Assembly (NCBI GenBank): GCA_946902985.2
Contig: OX336390.1
Span: 525,282,861 to 525,346,860, forward strand
Length of the DNA: 64,000 bases
Reading direction: 5' to 3'
DNA from: Meconema thalassinum
Taxonomy: Eukaryota; Arthropoda; Insecta; Orthoptera; Tettigoniidae
Below the pieces are notes generated by a model. The model worked only from the letters and a program-made list of their open reading frames with translations. It was not told where the DNA came from and made no database searches. The position numbers were made by a program, and so were the translations under genes. The stretch's first letter is position 1. Each line of letters opens with the position of its first letter. Below, in pieces: positions 1-11,302 of the stretch.

Positions 1-119
1 CAAAATGTTCCATTCTTAATCTCCCTCTGCGCAGCACCTCGCCTATCCCCTATTTTAACTGTCACCTTCACATTTTAATTTATTTATGACGCGTAGCGAA
101 GCACGGGTACTTCAGCTAG
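1..119 (+). mobile_element. Helitron 3' terminus (left part outside window)
   Basis: The segment ends in CTAG at 116-119, followed by T. Just before it is a short hairpin (CGTAGC, loop GAA, GCACG, one bulged base) at about 90-105. A hairpin 10-12 nt before CTRR, with a T after it, is the standard 3' end of Helitron rolling-circle transposons. No coding sequence remains. The body lies left of the window. Confidence 0.6.
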
Positions 120-2201
120 TATATATATAAAAAGGAATGTCTGTGTGTTCGTCTTTTATGCATTCATAAACCATTCATCCGATTGCGATCAAGTTTTGGT
201 GAGTTGTTGTAAACACTTCCGGGAGGTTTATAGACATAGTTAATCCATTTCAAAATAGATAACGCGCGAGTAGTTTAAACAAACGCGTAATGGCGATGCG
301 TTCATATACAATTCATCCGATTGCGATCAAATTTTGGTGAGTTATTGTACACAGTCCCAGAAAGGTTATAGGCGTAGTAAATCCAATTTACAATAGATGG
401 CGCGCGAGTAGCTTCAACAAAATGGCGTGCGTTTGGTTCAAGAAAGTCCCACATGCGTTCATATGCCATTCATCCCATTGCGATGAAAGTTGGGTGAGAT
501 GTTCTGTACTCTTCAGGTAAGGTTTCTGGCTTAGTAAATCCACTTAACAATAGGTAGCGCACGAGTAGATTCAACAAATGAGCGACGACTCGCGAAGCGT
601 TTCAACAAAGTCCCGTTTGCGTTCATATACTATTCGTCTGATAGCGATGAAACTTGGGTGAGATGTTGTGTACACTTCAGGGAAGGTTTCTGGCTTAGTA
701 AACTCACTTAACAATAGGTAGCGCACGAGTAGATTCAACAAATGAGCGACGACGGGCGAAGCGTTTCAACAAAGTCCTGTATGTGTTCGCATACCATTCG
801 TCCGATAGCACTGAAATTTCGGTGAGTGGTTGTTTACACTTCAGGCAAGGTTTCTGGCTTAGTAAATCCACTTAACGATAGGCAGGGTATGAGTAGATTA
901 AACAAATGAGCGACGACGCGCGAAGTGTTTCAACATAGTCCCGTATGCGTTCATATACCATTCGTCCGATAGCGACTAAATTTAGTTGAGTTGTTGTGTA
1001 CACATCAGGGAAGTTTTCTTGCTTAGTAAATCCACTTAACAATAGGTAGCGCACGAGTAGATTCAACAAATGAGCGACGACGCGCGAAGCGTTTCAACAA
1101 AGTCCCGTATGGGGGCGTGGTGGCGCAGAGGTCAAGCTGTTGGCCTCTCACCAAGGCGGAACGGGTTCGATTCCCGGTCAATGCATGTGAGATTTTCTAA
1201 GTGAAATGCCATGTCCTGTGGTTCGGATTCCACGTAAAACGGAGGTCCCGTGGCTCATGATCGCGAGATTAACGGTCACGTTAAACTACAAGCTTCCTTC
1301 CTTTTTTAAAGTCCCGTATGCGTTCATATACTATTCGTCTGATAGCGATGAAACTTGGGTGAGATGTTGTGTACACTCCAGGGAAAGTTTCAGGCTTAGT
1401 AAATCCACGTTACAATAGGTAGTGCACAAGTAGATTCAACAAATGAGTGAAGACGCGCGAAGCGTTTCAAAAAAGTCCCGTATGCGTTCATATACCATTC
1501 GTCCGATAGCGATAAGACTTGAGTGAGATGTTGTGTACACTTCAGGGAAGGTTTCTGGCTTAGTACATCCACTTTACAATAGGTAGCCTATCGCACAAGT
1601 AGAGTCAACAAATGATCGACGGCACGCGAATCGCTTAAACAAAGTCACGTAGCGTTCAAATACCATTCATCCGATTGCTAAGAATCTTTGGTTGGATTGT
1701 TGTGCACACTCCAGGAAAGTTTTCTGACTTAGTAAATCCTTTTTACAATAGGTAGCGCACGAGTAGATTCAACAAATGAGTAACGGCACGCGTATCGTTT
1801 AAAAAAAAAAGCGTATGTGTTCATATACCATTCATGCGATAGCAATGAAATTTAGAGAAATGTTGTTTCCACTCCCGCAAAGATTTCTGATTTAGTAAAT
1901 CCATTTTAAAATTGGTAGCGCACGAATACATTCAACTAATGAGTGACAGCACTCGAATCTTTTCAACAAAGTCCCGTATGCGTTCATATACCATTTATTT
2001 CATTGCGATAAAACTTTGGTGAGTTGTTGAGCACGCTCCCATGATATTTTTTTTTGAGTTAGTAAATCAATTTTACAATAGTTTACAGGTGGTTAACGGA
2101 AAATAAATAAATATTCGGAATCCAAAAGCACTTCAACAAACAAAGTTACAACGCCAACACCTTCTTTGATTGGCATTGCAACGCATCCCGGCTACAGCTA
2201 G
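120..2201 (+). mobile_element. Non-autonomous Helitron with ~164-bp tandem array
   Basis: It starts directly after the previous CTAG with an A/T-rich leader (TATATATATAAAAAGG), which resembles Helitron 5' ends although the expected initial TC is missing. It ends at CTAG (2198-2201) after a decayed version of the same terminal sequence. The interior is about eleven tandem units. The word GTTCATATACCATTC recurs near 301, 458, 622, 786, 950, 1321, 1487, 1650, 1820 and 1981, so the period is 157-170 bp. Most units also carry a GCGCGAAGCGTTT word that resembles the terminal hairpin. There is no ORF of note. SINE A interrupts the array at 1112. Confidence 0.55.
1112..1307 (+). mobile_element. tRNA-derived SINE, family A
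   Basis: The head has a Pol III A-box-like TGGCGCAGAGGTC and a B box GGGTTCGATTCCC. The tail ends in CTTCCTTCC plus a T-run. A 13-bp target duplication, AAAGTCCCGTATG (1099-1111 and 1308-1320), proves retroposition into a unit of the Helitron array. Other family A copies in the window are at 21985, 23418, 46289, 58195 and 61727. Confidence 0.85.
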
Positions 2202-2875
2202 TTTTAAATATATTTCAATTCTAAACCTGATAGTATTTGCCGCGAATACATTCGGATGATTCTCGCTGAACCCCATTTATTCAATCCCCATGTATTGGTC
2301 ACTTTTATACACGTGCTGGTTGACCCTTTTCTCCCGAGGACCACTCCCGAAGCACTCGCGGACTACCTGTGGTCCGCGGACCACCGGTAAAGAACCACTG
2401 CTCTATAGGAAGGAGAAAAGCTGTGAGAAATCTTGGTTTTCCATCAGTAAAGTAGCACAAATGTGTGCTGTAATTATGGGATGTGTTGCCTGACTTGATG
2501 CACCTAAGCGAAATTCCGCAACAAATAGCCTACCTACGCCCTAAAAATACTAAAAGGATTGCCGAGTATACGTTCGTATCCGTCATACAATCACGTTGCA
2601 ATAAGATAGCAGTAAACATCAGGGTCTGTCCAGGTCCGAATGGAAAGATGCTGTAAAGAGATGACAAGTAATGTGGTGGCAGTGCGATCAGTGTCAGGTA
2701 GAAGTCAAACCGAAAACGCTGCCGGCGTTGCTGCAGCGAGATTGAATCCTTACCCTTGGCTTCTGCCCTCCGTAATATATGACACCACACCATCCGTCAT
2801 AATTATGTTAGCCAAAACACTACGTGTAATTGGTTAATGAAGGTCGGTTGCTCTTAACCTCTTTGTAGTAATAAA
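2202..2875. other. No gene; decayed repeat sequence
   Basis: No convincing ORF. Around 2340-2410 the words GGTCCGCGGACCACCGG and AAGAACCACTG look like the end of an hAT-type MITE, but no partner end or target duplication was found. The short ORFs at 2290, 2530 and 2640 have no recognisable domain. Confidence 0.4.
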
Positions 2876-5270
2876 ACAAGATGTTCAGTAAAGAACATAT
2901 AGCCTACTTTCTCCTAAATGCATGGGTTTTGTTATAACTCTTTGACATTTTGAAGGAGTATAATTGAATGTTGGTTGTAGTAGCTTGTTGAAATAAAACG
3001 TGCTATACGGATATTAAACATGAATATGGAGTGCCCTTTGCTAGTGCTATCTCCCGTAAAAAATATGTCATTCAATTCGGTTTCACCGTGTTTAAATTGA
3101 TATGGGGAAACGATTTGCACACATACATGGCCGCTATCTGCAAACTATTGGACTGATAACCTTGTAGCTTGGTCAAAGAACGCTTCTCACATAAAAGTAT
3201 GTTGTTGCAAAATGTGGTAGAGATCAGATGATTAGGTTGGTCGTAATTTGATTTTAGCTTTTTACATTTGGGTGGCCACCATTCCGTTTCCGCCAAGATG
3301 GAGGCGATATAAAACATGACACTGAGGTGCCCTTTGCTACTGCTTCCACTGTACCAAATGTGGTTCAATTCGGTTTTACCATGTTTGAACTGATAGGGGG
3401 AATCGATTTGAACACATACATGGCCGCCATATGCAAACTATAGGACTGATGACCTTGTAGCTTGGTCAAAGAACGCTTCTCACATAAAAGTATGTTGTTG
3501 CAAAATGTGGTAGAGGTCAGATGAATAGGTTGGTCGTAATTTGATTTTAGCTTTTTACATTTGGGTGGCCACCATTACGTTTCCGTCAAGATGGCGGCGA
3601 TATAAAACATGACACTGAGGTGCCCTTTACCAGTGCTACCTATGTACCAAATTTCGTTCAATTCGGTTTCACTGTGTTTGAAAAGATAGGGGGAATCTAT
3701 TTCACACGTACATGGCCGCCATCCCCACATTATTGGGCTGATGACCTTGTAGCTTTGTCAAAAGTTGTTTTATACATAAAGGTATAATGTTGCAAAATTT
3801 GGTAGAGATCAGATGATTAGGTTGGTTGTAATTTGATTCAAGACTTTAACATTTGGGTGGCCGCCATTACGTTTTTCTCAAGATGGCGGCGATATAAAAC
3901 ATGACACTGGAGTGCCCATTGCTAGTGCTACCTCTGTACCAAATTTCGTTCAATTTGGTTTCACCGTGTTTGAATTGATAGGGGGAATCGATTTGCACAC
4001 ATACATGGCCGCCATCTGCAATCTATTGGGCTGATGACCTTGTAGTTTAGTTAAAAGACGCTCACCATACGAATATATGTTGTTGAAAAATTTGGTAGCG
4101 ATCGAATGATTAGATTTGTCGTAACTTGATTTAAGCTTTGAACATTTGGGTGGCCCCCATCACCTTTCCGTCAAGATGGCGGCGATATAAACATGACACT
4201 GGAGTGCCGATTGCTAGTGCTACCTCTGTACCAAATTTCGTTCAATTCGGTTTCACCGTGTTTGAATTGATAGGGGGATTCTATTTGCACACATATATGG
4301 CCGCCATCTGCAAACTATTGGGCTGATGATCTTGCAGTTTGGTCAAAATATGCCTCCAATATAAAGGTATGTTGTTGCAAAATTTGGTAGAGATCAGATT
4401 ATTACGTTGGTCGTAATTCGATTTAAGCTTTTAACATTTGGGTGACCGCCATTACGTTTCCGTCAAGATGGCGGCAACATAAAACAAGACACTGAGGTGC
4501 CCTTTTCTAGTGCTACCCCTGTACCAGATTTTGTTCAATTCGGTTTGACCGTGTTTGAATAGATAGGGGGAATCGATTTGCACACATACATGGCCGACAT
4601 CCGCAATCTGTAGGGCTGATGACCTTGCAGTTTAGTCAAAAGATTTTTGATACATAAAGGTATAATGTTGCAAAATTTGGTAGAGATCAAATGATAAGGT
4701 TGGTCGTAATTTGATTTAAGCTTTTAACATTTGGGTGGCCGCCATTACGTTTTCGTCTAGATGGCGGCGATATAAAACATGATAATGAGGTGCCCTTTAC
4801 TAGTGCTACTCTGTACCAAATTTCGTTCAATTCGGTTTCACCGTGTTTGAATTGATAAGGGGAATCGGCCTACACACATACATGGCTGTCATCTGAAAAC
4901 CATTGGGCTGATGACCGCCTAGTTTAGTCAAAAGACGCTCGCCATATAAGTATATGTTGTTGCAAAATTTGGTAGATATCGGATGGTTAGGTTAGTCGTA
5001 ATTTGATTTAAGCTTTGAACATTTGGGTGTTTGCCGTTACGTTTCCGTCAAAATGGCGGCGATATGAAACATGACACTGAGGTACCCTTTGCTTGTTCAA
5101 CCTCTGTACCAAATTTCGTTCAATTCGGTTTCACCGTGTTCGAATTGGTAGGGGAGACAGACATTCAGGGTGCACACACTCACACACACACACACAGACA
5201 CACATTTTTTTGCCCTGTAGTGATCTCATATGTCTACTTTCATTTTTTTGCAAAAATGGAAAGTAGGCTA
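2876..5270 (+). mobile_element. Helentron-like element, family E (copy E3), ~293-bp array
   Basis: The 5' end is ACAAGATGTTCAGTAAAGAACAT, with a small TGTTC/GAACA hairpin, followed by AGCCTACTTT. The 3' end is GTCTACTTT...AAAGTAGGCTA, an inverted match to the 5' motif. Two other copies (13106, 16886) have the same ends. The interior is about eight tandem units. The word ACATTTGGGTGG starts at 3264, 3557, 3849, 4142, 4434, 4727 and 5019, so spacing is 292-293 bp. A CA microsatellite (5167-5196) precedes the 3' end. Subterminal inverted repeats, a minisatellite and a microsatellite match the known layout of Helentrons (DINE-1/HINE). The class assignment is inference. There is no coding capacity. 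Confidence 0.6.
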
Positions 5271-5697
5271 ATATAATTGCGTGGGTGCCAGTCTACTATC
5301 TGAAGGCCTGTAAACAATAAGCATATATGTATATGGTAGAGCACAGAAGACTACTCTCACTCAAGAAGTAGGGTGACTCTATCACCAATCAGGATTCATT
5401 CGATGCGATGCAGGATACCATATACTGTATTATAATTATTGAAAAGATACCACAGACACGCAAATCATTAAAAATTGAATTTAATATAATAGGAATCAAA
5501 ACAAAGAGTATTTATGGATACTTGTGAGGCAGGCCTTTCCAACTCGAGCACTTATAGTGCTGGGGCGCGCCAGCGCTGCCCTCTGCAGCACCTTCCCCAC
5601 CTACTCCACCCACCCCTCGCAGTGGTCGGTGCATGTGTGCGTAAGAGACAGTACATTCATTCTCACTGTGTGTGTGTGTGTGTGTAATTCTCAGTAA

Positions 5698-6381
5698 AGC
5701 TGGGTTTTCCTAGGCACGGAAGCGGAGAGCGGGATCGGCTCTCCTCTGGTCATATGTAATTTTAATAGTACTGTTTTCCTAGAAGCGGAGCGGACCGCCG
5801 CTTGACGAGCGGAACTCGCTCCTCCGCGTTCCTCTGCTCCGAGAACAGACGAGTCCGCTGTCGGCTGGCGGAGTGGTTGGACGTCTGTACAAGTTGTGTG
5901 TAGTTTTATTCAAATGTGTCCCTTGTGTGTTTAGTATAAAGTGTGTGCACCATGAGTGTGTGTCGGTTTACTGCTTTCTGTTATAAACCTGCGATTTCAG
6001 TTCTTCTACATCTTGTATTTCTTGGTATAGATCATAGAACTCGTTTTTGGTCAATCGAAAGTACTGTTTGAATCTAATTTCGTCATCAATTATATGGTTA
6101 TCTATAAGAATTTTAAACACCCCTCATTTTCACGCGTTTTAAATGTCACTTGCACATTTTCGATCCTTCACTAAATGCAGTAGTAACTCTTCCTCTTCCT
6201 CCTCTTCCAAGTGTAATAAAATAGAAAGTCTAGATTCCACGTCCTTATCGACCTCACCTTATCACTCCTAGTATACAAATGAGCAACCAACACAATTCAG
6301 CTAGCTGATGACTCACGAGCGGAGAGTCGACTCCGCTCTCCGCGTTTCGCTTTCCGCTTCCGCGCCTAGGAAAACCCAGCT
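5698..6381 (-). mobile_element. PIF/Harbinger deletion derivative
   Basis: Long imperfect terminal inverted repeats start AGCTGGGTTTTCCTAGGC, followed by CGGAAGCGGAGAGCG. They are flanked by a 3-bp TAA duplication (5695-5697 and 6382-6384), as expected for PIF/Harbinger. The minus strand between about 6110 and 5975 reads FKQYFRLTKNEFYDLY, then QEIQDVEELKSQVYNR. This is the type of sequence found in the N-terminal region of Harbinger nucleases, before the DDE domain. No DDE domain is present, so the element is internally deleted. It sits in the 5' part of the hAT element. Confidence 0.65.
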
Positions 6382-6435
6382 TAAATCTATTCGACAGAAC
6401 AGACAGTGGAGCAGTTGGTTTCTCCTACGTTAAAA

Positions 6436-8681
6436 ATGTCGGTTAATCCTTCATGGGTGGATGCATATTTTGTTGTCAATACCGAAGGGAAAGCTCAATG
6501 ATTAATTTGCCATGTCATTTAAGCGTAAAGACTTCAACTGTTTGACGACACTCCCACAATAAACATGCTTCAACCTACGATGACATTGTTGGCGAAGAAA
6601 TAAACGAACGAATTGCTAAGTTAAAATCTGAATTGCCAAGTTCTTCAGAGGTAAGCAATAAGTTACTCATTAGGAATTGTTTTACATGTAATTTAGAGGA
6701 TTTGTTTACATTTTTGGATTCGTATTGTTTAGAACTGTATAGAATTAGATTTAGATCTGCTGCTTAGAAAACACAACGATAATTATTTTATCTCCCTGTC
6801 CCACAGATACTTGAACCCACGACTTCAGAAGGCGCAGTTCGAGCAAGTTATATTGTTGCTCTGAAAATTGCAAAAAAAAAAAGGCCGATCCTTTACTGAC
6901 GGTGGATTTGTAAACGAATGTTTATTAGAGTGCTCGTAAGTATTGTGTCCACGTGCTGAGGCCCACTTTGAGGCGATAAGCTTGTCAAAACAAACCATCT
7001 CTCGTCATGTACAGGAACTTGGTGCGGACCTAAAAGAGCAATTGCGGAACAAATGCGGCACATTCGAGAAGTACTCGATTGCTCTCGATGAGACTACTGA
7101 CAAAAGTGACACGGCACAGCTATCTATTTTCGTCAGGGGAGTCGAAAAAGATTTCACTATAACTGAGGAACTACTGGACATCATTCCCCTCAAAGATACT
7201 ACCACCGGCGCAGATATATTTGCAGCTGTTGAAGACGCAATGAACGATATTGGCTTATCACTCGAAAATCTGTGTAGCGTCGCTTCTGACGGAGCACCAG
7301 CGATGTCGACGGATGGGCAAGGTTTTGCAGGCCGCATCAAAAGGAAGGTGCGCGATGCTGGGTTACCTTCAATATTATCGGTACATTGTGTTTTACATCA
7401 AGAACAAGATGTGCAAAAATCTTTCACAACTTTAAATCTGTTACTGTGTGAAAATGTGTACATTTCTGCAGAAAGCAAGGTTTGAACCATCGGCAGTTCA
7501 AAGAATTTTTAAAAGATCTCGAGGCAGAATGTAGCGACATTCCCTTTTATTGTATTGTGCGCTGGTAAAGTTGCGCGAAAGTGCTAGCAACCTTCTTGGC
7601 AATAATTGAAGAAATTGCTCCGTTCATGTAGATGAAAGGTTCTCCGCAACCAACTTTGCGGTATATACAATGGGTAGCTGACCTCGCTTTCTTGGCGGAA
7701 ATAACGTCTTATTTGAATGATTTAAATATTTCATTGCAAGGGAGAAACAAATTGATTAGCATCATGTATGATAGAATTAAGGCTTTCAAAATGCAGAGTT
7801 TGTCATTGAAAAATCAGCTTGAAGCCGGAAAGTTTGACAATTTTCCTTCATTAAAATCATTACATTTGTCAACTTACGAAAACATTGGAGACTATCAGAC
7901 GTCGTTACAGATTTAACACGATGAATCTAATGCCCGATTCAAAGAAATGAATGATATGGCACCTCAAATTGAAATATTTATGACCCCATTTTCAGCGCGT
8001 CCTGAAAAACCATCATCATATTTCCAAACAGAGATGATAAAACAACGATGCGACGCAATCCTAAAGGACAGATACTACCACTACAGCGGTGATTTAATTT
8101 CCTTTTACAAAGGAGTTCATCCTCAAGAATTTCCCAGACTTCATGCACTGGCCTTAAAGTTAACGTCAATGTTCGGTACAACTTATGCATGCAAACAGAT
8201 TTTTTCAATTCTGAATTTAAATAAATGTAGAACTAGGACGCCTCTGTCTGATGCTGTCTTAGAGGCCGTACTTAGAATTTCTTCTGAAGCCTCCGTGGCT
8301 TAGGCGGCAGCACGCCGGCCTCTCACCGCTGGGTCCGTGGTTAAAATCCCGGTCACTCCATGTGAGTACTGTGCTGGACAAAACGGAGGAAGACAGGTTT
8401 TTCTCCGGGTACTCCGGTTTTCCCTGTCAACATTTCATTCCAGCAACACTCTCCACTATCATTTCATCTGTCATTCATTTAAATATTGCCCCAGAGGAGT
8501 GCGTCAGGCCTCAGCAGCCGGCACAGTTCATATCCTCGCCGCTAGATAGGGGCTTCATTCATTCCATTCCTGACCCGGTCGGAGACTGGAAGCAGGCTGT
8601 GGATTTTCACTTAGAATTTCTACTGCCAAATCGATTGTACCCAATATTGGTAAATTAGTTGCCGCAAAACAATGTTATTAA
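6436..8681 (+). pseudogene. hAT transposase pseudogene (ZBED5/GTF2IRD2-like)
   Basis: Would have encoded a hAT-family transposase, which binds and cuts element ends in the nucleus. The likely start is the ATG at 6436 (MSVNPSWVDAYFVV). The best conserved stretch is 6943-7485, with SLSKQTISRHVQEL, then YSIALDETTDKSDTAQLSIF (catalytic-region D) and VASDGAPAMS. The middle (7632-7916) contains DLNISLQGRNKLI. The C-terminal dimerisation region (7947 onward) contains FPRLHALALKLTSMFGTTYA and CKQIFSILNLNK. Several frameshifts and stops separate these blocks (after about 6500, near 7480 and at 7915). A SINE at 8287 splits the last codons; after it the frame resumes with LRISTAKSIVPNIGKLVAAK and a stop at 8679-8681. 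The similarity is to vertebrate and arthropod ZBED5/GTF2IRD2-like transposase genes. It is clearly non-functional. Confidence 0.85.
8287..8608 (+). mobile_element. tRNA-derived SINE, family G
   Basis: It begins AAGCCTCCGTGGCTTAGGCG (A-box region), with a degenerate B box near 8337, a body containing CTCCGGGTACTCCGG, and an end at GGCTGTGGATTTTC. A 17-bp target duplication with one mismatch (8270-8286 and 8609-8625, ACTTAGAATTTCTNCTG) places the insertion in the final exon of the hAT transposase relic. The sibling copy is at 50666. Confidence 0.85.
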
Positions 8682-8941
8682 TCGACTTAAACGCTAAATG
8701 TAGTCTACATTAAGGCAAACGCAATGTAAGTACAAAATAAATTGTGTGTTGATGTGTTTACAGAATTGTCATAAATACTATTGTTTTCGTAAGCTGCGCG
8801 CTGACTTGACGACCTGTGGTTCTGCATCTGCCCCTTCCCCTCATTCTCCCACCACCTCAACGGTGCTACAACACAGCGCCGGGGCTGCTGCCCGGGCCGG
8901 CCAGGGCAGTGGGAGCACCTCAGTTGGAATCGTTTGCCTGT

Positions 8942-9535
8942 GACAAATGATATTAGCTCACCAGGGTTTAGACATGGTTACATTTTGTTTGGGTTAATCC
9001 AGTATCTGCGACAATAGATGTTCTTATAAGAGACTGCTTTACAGTATGGGTTCAGCTACTTTTCTCAACATCCTGGACATTAGTCATGAAGATCATATAG
9101 CAGAGATGAACATGAGAGATAAGCAATAGCGTGGCGTTTTAAAAAGGATTATTTTATATATCTGCACCAAAAGGTTTGTCTTTTTTACTTCCCTTTGTTA
9201 CCATCTTCTCCCCGAATGCTTTTCTTGAAGATCTAATTCTTTAGTTCACCAAATCACCACTACTCAGATCACTCAGTAACAGCAGCCATCTTGCACGTCA
9301 TTTATATATGATCTGTTGAAAATCCATTATGATACCTTCTCTATAGTTTCTTTACTCTATGCTAGCAAGTCAGAGTGCTGATAACAAGATACTAATACAA
9401 GTACATCTATGGATCTTCTTAGGAATGCTACCCTTACGTCTTTTTCCAACAACTCATCGCATTTGCACAAGTTCATATTTTAACGGTCCCAATCATGGTT
9501 TCCTTACACGTTACATACGGAAAATTGGATATGTT
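8942..9535. other. No gene recognised
   Basis: AT-rich sequence with no domain-bearing ORF and no recognisable repeat. The reading frame beginning at 9359 becomes interpretable only from about 9536, where the LINE similarity starts. Confidence 0.4.
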
Positions 9536-9971
9536 GCTCAGAATGTGGCAGGAATACCGATCAAGGAAGCACGAGGCAGGTGGATCATCGCCTATAAGGC
9601 TGGAACGAAAACAGACTACATCATAGATCCAACGGTCCGTTTCGAAGTCAGCTCTACCCAACCACTCGATTGTAATCAGGAGAGGATTTGATTGATTGAT
9701 TGATTGATTGATTGAATGATTGATTATTGCTTCAAGGGGCGGAACAGCGAGGTCATCTGCCCCGATCAGGAGAAGAAAGCCAACTATCAACTATTATTAT
9801 AAGGAAAAGTATCAGCTTGATGACATTGAGTTTGTCGGGCTGATGATCGGAGCCCACGGAACGATTACTTCTCATTTTGTAAACATGTGTCACACCCTGG
9901 ATATATCTAAAATAGTGATCACCAATATTGACACATCCGCTATTGCATCTTACAAGGGAAGTATTAGGTAA
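9536..9971 (+). pseudogene. LINE (non-LTR retrotransposon) ORF C-terminal fragment
   Basis: The first block (to 9680) reads RGRWIIAYKAGTKTDYIIDP, then TVRFEVSSTQPLDCNQE. After an 81-bp insertion, a second block in another frame (9774-9971) reads YKEKYQLDDIEFVGLMIGAH and GTITSHFVNM. This DPTVRFE ... KYQL..IEVIGLMVGARGTI arrangement occurs at the C-terminus of pol proteins in some arthropod non-LTR elements; I recall the pattern but cannot name the clade. Reverse transcriptase motifs are absent, so the copy is 5'-truncated. The frame change and the insertion show it is dead. Its downstream end runs into a fold-back element. Confidence 0.5.
9684..9764 (-). mobile_element. 5'-truncated LINE 3' end with (TCAA)n tail
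   Basis: A 9-bp duplication ATCAGGAGA (9675-9683 and 9765-9773) flanks a minus-strand segment reading GGGGCAGATGACCTCGCTGT, then a short link and a (TCAA)n tail. The GCAGATGACCTCGCTGTT word also ends the LINE copies at 29868, 51012 and 57345, so this is a very short copy of that LINE's 3' end or of a SINE sharing it. Confidence 0.7.
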
Positions 9972-10425
9972 GACATGTCGAAACATATCTTGAAACTTTT
10001 TGGACGCAATCATTGTACTGTACTATAAGAAGACAACGTGTGGAAAATCAGCTGCCAGATTGAACTGCATGGCTCCGTAATCATGTGGCGAATCTCTCTT
10101 ATAAATCAATGGGAGGTATCGAGTACCGTACATGTTGGAATGGACAGTCCTGACCACCCAAGCACTCAAGGCCAGTGGGAAGGAGCCACACGCTCCAGTC
10201 AGTATATACGGCCCACCTCGATACTACTCCGAGTGCCACAGGGATGTCCAGCTCCACCAGCTGTCATGCCTACGTACCAGGATGTTAGGTACGATTTCGG
10301 AGCCTTGCAGTTCAATCTGGCAGCTGATTTTCCGCACGTTGTCCTCTTATAGTACAACGATTGCGTCCACAAAGTTTCAAGATAGGTTTCGACCAGTCTT
10401 ACTTGATATTTCCCTTGTTAGTAGC
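9950..10425. repeat. Fold-back element with ~115-135-bp inverted arms
   Basis: The left arm (9950-10083) and right arm (10292-10425) are inverted copies. Both contain AAGACNNGTCGAAAC, ATCTTGAAACTTT, GGACGCAATC and CAGCTGCCAGATTGAACTGC. The roughly 208-bp centre (CATGTTGGAATGGACAGTCC) is unrelated. No clear target duplication. It could be a MITE, or a LINE tail inverted during integration. Confidence 0.6.
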
Positions 10426-10521
10426 CTAAACACCTTGTTGGGCAATTAATTTTCATATGATATATGAATGGCCATAAGCTGGGCATTTTTTGATTGAACA
10501 CCCGAGGGCTCCCAACAAGTT

Positions 10522-11148
10522 CAATTTCAAGTAGTACCAACTTTGGCTACCAGATGCTAGTGTTACTAACACTAGTGGCGAACGTTGGAACTAATGGGCT
10601 AATAATAACAATAACCCCTGGCACTACAGCCAATGAAGGGCCTAGGCCTACCAAGTGACCACTGACCAGCCATTTGGCCAGCAAATATTGGGGTACGCGT
10701 GGTCAGCGCATCGGGTCCCCTTAGCCGTTAATATTGGTTTTCGGGACCGGGACACTGCCTCACTGTCAGACAGCTACTCAATTGTCCTCACGAAGCTGAG
10801 TGCACCACGTTCCAGCCCTAACGTCAGTTTCTAAAATCCCTGACGGAGCCGGGAATTGAACCCGGGACCTACGGGTGAGAGGCAGGCACGCTGCCCAAAC
10901 ACCACGGGGCCGAGAGCGTTCCTAACCCACCAAATGTAGGCCTAACCTACAAATATTGGTACACATCACCAATTGCAGTGGTAGGTTCATTTACATGCCA
11001 TAAATCTACGGCTATACTTCCTCTCCAAAGTAAGGCATACTGAAAGATTTTAACGCTCTTAAAAAAACGAAAACTTTGGCCGGGTTTGAACCCGCGATCT
11101 TGGGCATAGAAGCTCAGAATGCTACCGACTAGGCCACAGAAACCGCAT
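10522..11148 (-). mobile_element. SINE family C copy, interrupted
   Basis: The minus-strand head at 11148-11077 carries the box B complement (GGGTTTGAACCCGC region). The body continues left (ATGCCATAAATCTACGG, CCTAACCTACAAAT) and ends near CAAGTAGTACCAACTTTGGC. The order matches the complete copy at 57538. A SINE of another family (10605-10911) interrupts it between GAACGTTGGAAC and GAGAGCGTTCC. Confidence 0.65.
10605..10911 (-). mobile_element. tRNA-derived SINE, family I
   Basis: On the minus strand it starts with CCCCGTGGTGTTTGGGCAGC (A-box region) and CCCGGGTTCAATTCCCGG (B box). The body includes GCTACTCAATTGTCC, and it ends CAGGGGTTATTGTTATTATT. It is nested inside SINE C. A truncated relative lies at about 21625-21790. 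Confidence 0.7.
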
Positions 11149-11302
11149 TCATTAATTAATTAATTAATTCCTTTTAGCGTTTTGGTTCCTCAGTAGATAT
11201 CGCCAGATCTTTTATTTTCTCACACTTCAAGTATTCAAATTATCACCATGTAGGTCTATTTGTATTGGACTCATTTATCCATTCCTTATATTGTATACAG
11301 TA

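Larger units (their letters stand above)
5530..8941 (+). mobile_element. hAT element with decayed transposase
   Basis: It is bounded by similar inverted ends: CAGGCCTTTCCAACT at the left, and at the right the complement of CAGGCAAACGATTCCAACT, both followed by GAGC/GGTGC and GC-rich sequence. It encloses an hAT transposase pseudogene in the right orientation. I found no 8-bp target duplication (flanks TTGTGAGG and TGACAAAT), so the exact termini are uncertain. A PIF/Harbinger derivative (5698-6381) and a SINE (8287-8608) inserted later. Confidence 0.6.

Noticed and set aside
1..5270. CRISPR-like array in the 164-bp or 293-bp repeats
   Set aside because: Units are directly adjacent and far longer than CRISPR repeats, with no spacers, and the sequence is eukaryotic.
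10038..10449. Overlapping 104-105-codon frames
   Set aside because: They run through both arms and the centre of a fold-back element; no domain recognised.
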